In this document: positions 59,148 through 64,000 of the stretch, piece after piece
How the letters are laid out: every line of letters begins with the position of its first letter
How positions within the stretch are numbered: position 1 is the stretch's first letter
Assembly: GCF_009817885.1 (NCBI RefSeq)
Contig: NZ_CP041764.1
Location: forward strand, 3,720,001-3,784,000
DNA length: 64,000 nt
Direction of reading: 5' to 3'
Origin: Serratia rhizosphaerae
GTDB taxonomy: Bacteria > Pseudomonadota > Gammaproteobacteria > Enterobacterales > Enterobacteriaceae
The notes under the pieces: generated by a model
Databases searched by the model: none
What the model was told of the DNA's origin: nothing
What the model saw: only the letters and a program-made list of their open reading frames with translations
Translations under genes and position numbers: made by a program

Positions 59148-60440
59148 ATGAACCCAAGTTCAGTGATGGGACTCATGCAAAACCACCAAATTCCTCAAGC
59201 CACGTCGCCATTGAGCTCGTGGCTTTACTATCTGGAACGTCTGCACAGCCAGGCGATCGAACTCGGCCTGGAACGCGTGCAAAGCGTTGCAGCGCATCTT
59301 GATCTTCTAACTCCGGCCCCGACGGTGTTCACCGTTGCCGGCACCAACGGCAAAGGCACCACCTGCCGCACGCTGGAGGCCATTTTGCTGGCGGCCGGCC
59401 TGCGCGTCGGCGTTTACAGCTCGCCGCATCTGGTGCGCTATACCGAACGGGTGCGTATTCAGGGGGAAGAGCTGAGCGAAGCGGAGCACTGCCGCTCGTT
59501 TGCCGCCATTGAAGCCGGGCGCGGTGATACTTCCCTGACCTATTTTGAGTTCGGCACGCTGTCGGCTCTGCAGCTGTTCCGTCAGGCCAGGCTGGACGTG
59601 GTGATCCTGGAGGTCGGCCTTGGCGGGCGGCTGGATGCCACCAATATCGTCAACCCGGACGTTGCGGTGGTCACCAGCATTGCGCTCGACCACACCGACT
59701 GGCTGGGCGACGATCGCGACAGCATCGGTCGGGAAAAAGCCGGCATTTTCCGCGGCGGCAAGCCGGCGGTGGTCGGCGAGCCAGATATGCCGGATTCGAT
59801 CCGTCAGGTGGCGGAAACGCTGGGGGCGCAGCTGTATCGCCGAGGCGATGCCTGGACGTTCAGCGAGCAGGGCGAGCGCTGGCAGTGGCGCAGTGAAGGC
59901 ACCACGCTGAGCGACCTGCCGAGGCCCAACGTGCCGCTGGCCAACGCCGCCACGGCGCTGGCGGCGTTACACTATTCCGCGTTGGAAATTGACGAACGCG
60001 CCATCTTCGCCGGTCTGCAGCAGGCGACGCTGCCGGGGCGTTTCCAGACCGTGCAGCAGGCACCGCGGCTGATCCTCGACGTCGCGCATAACCCACACGC
60101 CGCCGGCTATCTGGCCGAGCGGCTGGCGCAGCTGCCGCACGATGGCGGCAAGGTGCGCGCGGTGGTCGGCATGCTGGCGGACAAAGATATTGCCGGTACG
60201 CTGGCTTGCCTGCTGCCGCAGGTGGATGAATGGTACTGCGCGCCGCTGGACGGGCCGCGCGGCGCCAGCGTAGAGCAGCTGGCGCAGCATCTGCCGCAGC
60301 CGCGCTCTTTCACCGATGTTGAAAGCGCCTGGCGACAGGCGATGCAGGATGCGGATAATCAGGATATTGTGATCGTCTGTGGATCGTTCCACACCGTCGC
60401 GCAGGTCATGGCGGCGTTAGACGAGATGCGGGGAGAGTGA
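59148..60440 (+). CDS. folC: Bifunctional folylpolyglutamate/dihydrofolate synthase FolC
   Basis: 430 residues from ATG 59148; ATG 59175 (MQNHQIPQATSPLSSWL) would give 421 residues, closer to E. coli FolC, and neither has a strong ribosome-binding site. P-loop VAGTNGKGTTCRTLE, DATNIVNPDVAVVTSIALDHTDWLG with the carbamylated-lysine region REKAGIF, and the C-terminal DVAHNPHAAGYLAERL. It adds glutamate to dihydropteroate and extends folate polyglutamate tails. Directly abuts dedD. Confidence 0.96.
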   Translation: MNPSSVMGLMQNHQIPQATSPLSSWLYYLERLHSQAIELGLERVQSVAAHLDLLTPAPTVFTVAGTNGKGTTCRTLEAILLAAGLRVGVYSSPHLVRYTERVRIQGEELSEAEHCRSFAAIEAGRGDTSLTYFEFGTLSALQLFRQARLDVVILEVGLGGRLDATNIVNPDVAVVTSIALDHTDWLGDDRDSIGREKAGIFRGGKPAVVGEPDMPDSIRQVAETLGAQLYRRGDAWTFSEQGERWQWRSEGTTLSDLPRPNVPLANAATALAALHYSALEIDERAIFAGLQQATLPGRFQTVQQAPRLILDVAHNPHAAGYLAERLAQLPHDGGKVRAVVGMLADKDIAGTLACLLPQVDEWYCAPLDGPRGASVEQLAQHLPQPRSFTDVESAWRQAMQDADNQDIVIVCGSFHTVAQVMAALDEMRGE

Positions 60441-61127
60441 GTGGCAAGTAAATTTCAGAACCGACTGGTCGGTACCGTAGTGTTAGTGGCCCTGGGGGTG
60501 ATTATCCTGCCAGGTCTGCTGGACGGTAAGAAAAAACATTATGAGGACGAATTCGCCGCGATCCCACTGGTGCCGAAGCCGGGCGATGCGCGGGAAAACG
60601 ACGCCATTCCGCCGGTGAGCCAGCCGCTGCCGTCGCAGCCGCCGGCGGGCACCGGGGCGTTGATGGAGCAGCAGGCGGCCAACGAGGCGGCGACGCAGCA
60701 GGCGGTGACTCAGCCGCAGCAGAACACCGCGCCGCCGCCGGCGGTGACGACGCCTTCGCCAGCGCCGCAGCCAAAACCGATTGAAACCAAACCTGCGCCG
60801 CCGCCGAAGCCGAAACCGGAAGTGAAGCCGCAGCCGAAGCCGGAGGTGAAACCGCAGCCGAAACCGACTGAGAAAGCGCCGTCCGGTCAGGCCTACGTGG
60901 TGCAGTTGGGGGCGCTGAAAAACGCCGCCAAGGTTAACGAGATCGTCGCGTCGCTGCGTCTGTCCGGCTATCGCGCCTTTACCGTGCCGTCTACGCCGGT
61001 GCAGGGGCAGATCACCCGTATTTACGTCGGTCCGGACGCCTCGAAGCAGAAGCTGCAGTCTTCGCTGTCGGCGCTCAATTCGCTCAGCGGGTTGAACGGG
61101 CAGGTGAAGCCGTACAGCGCGCGTTAA
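60441..61127 (+). CDS. dedD: Cell-division SPOR protein DedD
   Basis: 228 residues from GTG 60441, immediately after the folC stop, giving the conserved ASKFQNRLVGTVVLVALGVI membrane anchor. A long proline/lysine-rich linker (about 55-148, with PKPEVKPQPKPEVKPQPKP) leads to the C-terminal SPOR domain (about 152-226, AYVVQLGALKNAAKVNEIVA), which binds denuded glycan at the septum. A 24-base tandem repeat lies inside the linker. Confidence 0.94.
   Translation: MASKFQNRLVGTVVLVALGVIILPGLLDGKKKHYEDEFAAIPLVPKPGDARENDAIPPVSQPLPSQPPAGTGALMEQQAANEAATQQAVTQPQQNTAPPPAVTTPSPAPQPKPIETKPAPPPKPKPEVKPQPKPEVKPQPKPTEKAPSGQAYVVQLGALKNAAKVNEIVASLRLSGYRAFTVPSTPVQGQITRIYVGPDASKQKLQSSLSALNSLSGLNGQVKPYSAR
60819..60866 (+). 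repeat. 24-bp tandem repeat (two copies) within dedD linker
   Basis: Two adjacent 24-base units beginning GAAGTGAAGCCG and GAGGTGAAACCG, differing at three positions and encoding EVKPQPKP twice. In-frame expansion or contraction would change linker length only. Confidence 0.85.
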
Positions 61128-61181
61128 CCCCGTTCTTCTGCCGCGTTTGCAAGGCGGGGCAGAAGAATCAGCTATGTAGGC

Positions 61182-61219
61182 GCGGCGATTGAGAATTTTT
61201 TTATCGCCGCTTTTTATTT
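61182..61219 (+). terminator. Terminator after dedD
   Basis: GCGGCGAT / ATCGCCGC stem (61182-61189 with 61203-61210) followed by TTTTTATTT. An additional 10-bp dyad TTCTTCTGCC / GGCAGAAGAA lies just upstream (61133-61167). Confidence 0.85.
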
Positions 61220-61242
61220 GTAAATTGCGAGGGAAATCCCCT

Positions 61243-61258
61243 ACGCAAACGTTTTCTT
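61243..61258. promoter_or_regulatory. PurR operator upstream of cvpA-purF
   Basis: ACGCAAACGTTTTCTT, matching the PurR box (ACGCAAACGTTTGCGT type) and, as I recall, identical to the operator before cvpA-purF in E. coli. It lies 116-131 bases before cvpA. Predicts repression by PurR with hypoxanthine or guanine. Confidence 0.92.
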
Positions 61259-61373
61259 TTTCTGTTAGAATTCGCCGCGCATGGGAAATACCCCAGTGCA
61301 TTCGGGCTGTGGCCGCTGTGCGACAGCCGGAAGGATGAGGGGACGTGCGGGGCATTTCATTATTGGAATGGTC

Positions 61374-61874
61374 ATGGTCTGGATTGATTACGTCATTATT
61401 GCGGTAATTGGATTTTCGGCTCTGGTAAGCCTGATCCGAGGGTTTGTTCGCGAAGCATTGTCACTTGTGACATGGGGATGTGCGTTTTTTGTCGCCAGCC
61501 ATTTTTATTCTTACCTCGCCGTTTACTTCACCCGTTTTGACGATGAACTGGTGCGAAACGGCATCGCGATTGCGATTTTATTTATCGCGACCCTGATCGT
61601 GGGGGCGATAGTGAACTACGTGATCAGTTCGCTGGTCGAAAAGACCGGGCTGTCGGGAACCGATCGGGTGCTGGGCATCTGCTTCGGCGCATTGCGCGGC
61701 GTATTGATTGTCGCCGCGATATTGTTCTTCCTCGACAGTTTTACCGGCTTCTCGCAAAGTGAAGACTGGAAGCAGTCGCAGCTGATTCCCCAGTTCAGCT
61801 ACATCATCAGGTGGTTCTTTGACTACCTGCAGAGCACGTCGAGTTTCTTACCGTCCCACTTACCGGGGCGGTAG
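61374..61874 (+). CDS. cvpA: Membrane protein CvpA
   Basis: 166 residues from ATG 61374 (MVWIDYVIIAVIGFSALVSL), the start that matches E. coli; the upstream extension covers the leader. Four membrane helices and the motifs LIRGFVREALSLVTW and GTDRVLGICFGALRG. Required for colicin V production in E. coli and linked to envelope homeostasis; mechanism unknown. First gene of the PurR-controlled cvpA-purF operon. Confidence 0.95.
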   Translation: MVWIDYVIIAVIGFSALVSLIRGFVREALSLVTWGCAFFVASHFYSYLAVYFTRFDDELVRNGIAIAILFIATLIVGAIVNYVISSLVEKTGLSGTDRVLGICFGALRGVLIVAAILFFLDSFTGFSQSEDWKQSQLIPQFSYIIRWFFDYLQSTSSFLPSHLPGR

Positions 61875-61901
61875 CGGCTTAGGCTTAGAGGAAAAGACAA
61901 C

Positions 61902-63419
61902 ATGTGCGGTATTGTCGGTATCGCCGGTTTTATGCCGGTAAACCAGTCGATTTATGATGCGTTGACGGTGCTGCAGCACCGTGGCCAGGATGCCGCCGGC
62001 ATCGTCACCATCGATGCCCATAACGGCTTCCGTTTGCGTAAGGCGAACGGTCTGGTGAAGGATGTTTTTGAAGCACGGCATATGCAGCGCCTGCAGGGCA
62101 ATATGGGGATCGGCCATGTGCGTTACCCTACGGCCGGCAGCTCCAGCGCCTCAGAGGCCCAGCCTTTTTACGTGAACTCACCGTTCGGCATTACGCTGGC
62201 TCACAACGGTAACCTGACCAACGCGCATGAACTGCGGCAGCAGCTGTTTGAAAGCGGCCGTCGTCATATCAACACCACCTCCGATTCCGAAATTCTGCTT
62301 AACGTGCTGGCGGCCGAGCTGGATCGTTTCCCGCACTATCCGTTGGAATCCGACAATATCTTTACCGCCGTGGCGGCGGTGCATCAGCAACTGCGCGGCG
62401 CTTACGCCTGCGTGGCGATGATCATCGGCCACGGTCTGGTGGCGTTCCGCGACCCTAACGGCATCCGTCCGCTGGTGATCGGCAAACGCGCGCTGGAGGA
62501 TGGCCGCAACGAGTATATGGTGGCCTCCGAAAGCGTGGCGCTGGATACGCTGGGCTTTGAGTTCCTGCGCGACGTGGCGCCGGGTGAAGCGGTGTACGTG
62601 ACGGAAAAGGGCCAGCTGTTTACCCGTCAGTGTGCGGAAAACCCGAAAAACAACCCGTGCCTGTTTGAATATGTCTACTTCGCCCGTCCTGACTCCTTTA
62701 TGGACAAGATCTCGGTATACAGTGCGCGCGTGCGCATGGGCCAGAAGCTGGGCGAGAAGATCGCGCGCGAGTGGGAAGATCTGGACATTGACGTGGTGAT
62801 CCCGATCCCGGAAACCTCCTGCGATATTGCGCTGGAAATTGCGCGTATTCTGGATAAACCGTACCGCCAGGGTTTTGTGAAAAACCGCTACGTCGGCCGC
62901 ACCTTTATCATGCCGGGCCAACAGGCGCGCCGTCAGTCGGTACGCCGCAAGCTGAACGCCAACCGCGCGGAGTTCCGCGACAAGAACGTGCTGCTGGTGG
63001 ATGACTCCATCGTGCGCGGCACCACCTCTGAGCAGATCGTCGAGATGGCGCGCGACGCCGGCGCCAAGCGCGTCTATCTGGCCTCCGCCGCGCCGGAAGT
63101 CCGTTTTCCGAACGTCTACGGCATCGATATGCCAAGCGCCAATGAGCTGATCGCCCATGGCCGAGAGGTGGATGAGATCCGACAGATCATCGGCGCTGAC
63201 GGGCTGATTTTCCAGGGTCTGAACGATCTTATCGACGCGGTGCGCGAGGAAAACCCGGATATTGCTCAGTTCGAATGTTCGGTATTCGACGGCATTTACG
63301 TCACCAAAGACGTCGATCAGGGTTATCTGGAGTACCTGGAGTCGCTGCGTAACGATGACGCCAAAGCGCTGCGCGGCCAGGCCGAGGCAGAAAACCTGGA
63401 AATCCATAACGAAGGCTAA
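61902..63419 (+). CDS. purF: Amidophosphoribosyltransferase PurF
   Basis: 505 residues, same length as E. coli. After loss of Met1, Cys2 (MCGIVGIAGF) is the glutaminase nucleophile of the N-terminal Ntn domain. The phosphoribosyltransferase domain has the PRPP loop VLLVDDSIVRGTTS (about 363-376). Catalyses the first committed step of purine synthesis. A perfect 10-bp hairpin follows the stop. Confidence 0.98.
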   Translation: MCGIVGIAGFMPVNQSIYDALTVLQHRGQDAAGIVTIDAHNGFRLRKANGLVKDVFEARHMQRLQGNMGIGHVRYPTAGSSSASEAQPFYVNSPFGITLAHNGNLTNAHELRQQLFESGRRHINTTSDSEILLNVLAAELDRFPHYPLESDNIFTAVAAVHQQLRGAYACVAMIIGHGLVAFRDPNGIRPLVIGKRALEDGRNEYMVASESVALDTLGFEFLRDVAPGEAVYVTEKGQLFTRQCAENPKNNPCLFEYVYFARPDSFMDKISVYSARVRMGQKLGEKIAREWEDLDIDVVIPIPETSCDIALEIARILDKPYRQGFVKNRYVGRTFIMPGQQARRQSVRRKLNANRAEFRDKNVLLVDDSIVRGTTSEQIVEMARDAGAKRVYLASAAPEVRFPNVYGIDMPSANELIAHGREVDEIRQIIGADGLIFQGLNDLIDAVREENPDIAQFECSVFDGIYVTKDVDQGYLEYLESLRNDDAKALRGQAEAENLEIHNEG

Positions 63420-63435
63420 ATCAGTCTCGCCATAC

Positions 63436-63465
63436 CGATGCGCCGTGCACCGCCGCGGCGCATCG
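63436..63465 (+). terminator. Hairpin after purF
   Basis: CGATGCGCCG / CGGCGCATCG, perfect 10-bp stem with a ten-base loop, followed by TTCCCGCC. Without a T-tract it may permit some readthrough into ubiX. Confidence 0.5.
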
Positions 63466-63544
63466 TTCCCGCCTGAACCTTGCTTATCCGCCGTGATTAC
63501 GGCAAAGTTGCTCCGACCCTTAGAATTTTTGGCAGAGACCCTTC

Positions 63545-64000
63545 ATGAAACGACTCATCATCGGCATTTCCGGCGCCAGCGGCGCTATCTACGGCGTGCG
63601 CCTGCTGCAGGTGCTGCGCGACGTGGCGGAGGTGGAAACCCATTTGGTGATGAGCAACGCCGCCCGGCAGACGCTGGCGCTGGAAACCGCGTTCAGCCTG
63701 CGTGAAGTGCAGGCGCTGGCCGATGTGGTGCACGACTCGCGCGATATCGCCGCCAGCATCTCTTCCGGCTCCTTCAAAACGCTGGGCATGGTGATTTTGC
63801 CCTGTTCGATCAAGACGCTGTCCGGTATCGTCAACAGCTACAGCGACGGCCTGCTGACGCGCGCCGCCGACGTGGTGCTGAAAGAGCAGCGGCGTCTGGT
63901 GCTGTGCGTGCGTGAAACGCCGCTGCACCTGGGGCATCTGCGTCTGATGACCCAGGCGGCGGAGATGGGCGCGCTGCTGATGCCGCCGGTGCCGGCCTTC
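63545..64000 (+). CDS. ubiX: Flavin prenyltransferase UbiX, N-terminal part
   Basis: 152 codons are in the window, about four fifths of the gene, which runs off the right edge. ATG 63545 gives MKRLIIGISGASGAIYGVRL with the FMN-binding GASGAIYG loop; VILPCSIKTLSGIVNSYSDG and LVLCVRETPLHLGHL are diagnostic of UbiX/Pad1. It makes prenylated FMN from FMN and dimethylallyl phosphate for UbiD-type decarboxylases, including, presumably, the one at 199-1689. Confidence 0.96.
   Translation, partial: MKRLIIGISGASGAIYGVRLLQVLRDVAEVETHLVMSNAARQTLALETAFSLREVQALADVVHDSRDIAASISSGSFKTLGMVILPCSIKTLSGIVNSYSDGLLTRAADVVLKEQRRLVLCVRETPLHLGHLRLMTQAAEMGALLMPPVPAF

Noticed and set aside
1..64000. CRISPR arrays, insertion sequences, prophage genes, rRNA genes
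   Set aside because: No regularly spaced repeats, transposase or integrase reading frames or rRNA signatures were seen; tRNA-Arg is the only stable RNA gene found.

Overview
The window is chromosomal DNA from a GC-rich member of the Enterobacterales. Gene content, codon use and the split ccmH/ccmI pair point to Serratia or a close relative; this is an inference from recognised protein families, not a database match. The backbone follows the E. coli 51-54 min region: pyrS-alaC-ypdK, ccmABCDEFGHI, mlaA-fadL-yfcZ-fadIJ-sixA, smrB/prmB-aroC-mepA-yfcA-epmC-yfcL, mnmC/fabB, flk, pdxB-usg-truA-dedA-accD-folC-dedD-cvpA-purF-ubiX. Most are housekeeping genes: cytochrome c maturation, outer-membrane lipid asymmetry, fatty-acid import, degradation and synthesis, chorismate and PLP synthesis, tRNA and translation-factor modification, folate and purine synthesis.

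Region by region. 1-4276: the 5' end of pyrS, then an inserted block (UbiD-family decarboxylase, divergent LysR regulator, DUF1479/YbiU protein) that separates pyrS from alaC. 4277-8114: alaC, two tiny membrane-protein genes (a YpdK homologue and a 31-residue protein), an orphan HicB-type antitoxin gene, about 1 kb of AT-rich DNA and tRNA-Arg(CCU). 8115-15977: the ccm operon and mlaA. 16053-21688: fatty-acid uptake and anaerobic-type beta-oxidation genes with readable FadR operators. 22140-31728: sixA to fabB, including adjacent FadR and FabR sites before fabB.

The fabB-pdxB interval (about 31.8-54.0 kb) is the accessory part. It holds a Cu/Ag efflux operon (CusF-, CusC-, CusB- and CusA-like), a candidate pore-forming toxin/immunity module, apbE, flk, the scsABCD copper-tolerance and thiol-redox operon, an orphan toxin C-terminus with an intact immunity gene, a tricarboxylate transporter with its two-component system (tctABC/tctDE), and a divergent EamA exporter/AraC regulator pair.

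The most interesting signal is the toxin material. A 345-residue protein with a LysM-like N-terminus and a glycine-zipper C-terminus (38716-39753) is followed, with TAATG coupling, by an immunity-like reading frame. That frame is broken by a -1 shift at a T7 run (39825-39833), with the remainder continuing to 40171. About 6 kb away, 46327-46524 encodes only the C-terminal 65 residues of a homologous toxin, followed with ATGA overlap by an uninterrupted three-helix membrane protein (46521-46913). That protein aligns with the conceptual -1-frameshifted product of the first locus. The arrangement looks like a polymorphic toxin with a displaced orphan toxin-tip/immunity cassette, either decaying or using frameshifting.

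Right end, 54085-64000: the pdxB-to-ubiX backbone, with a PurR operator before cvpA-purF.
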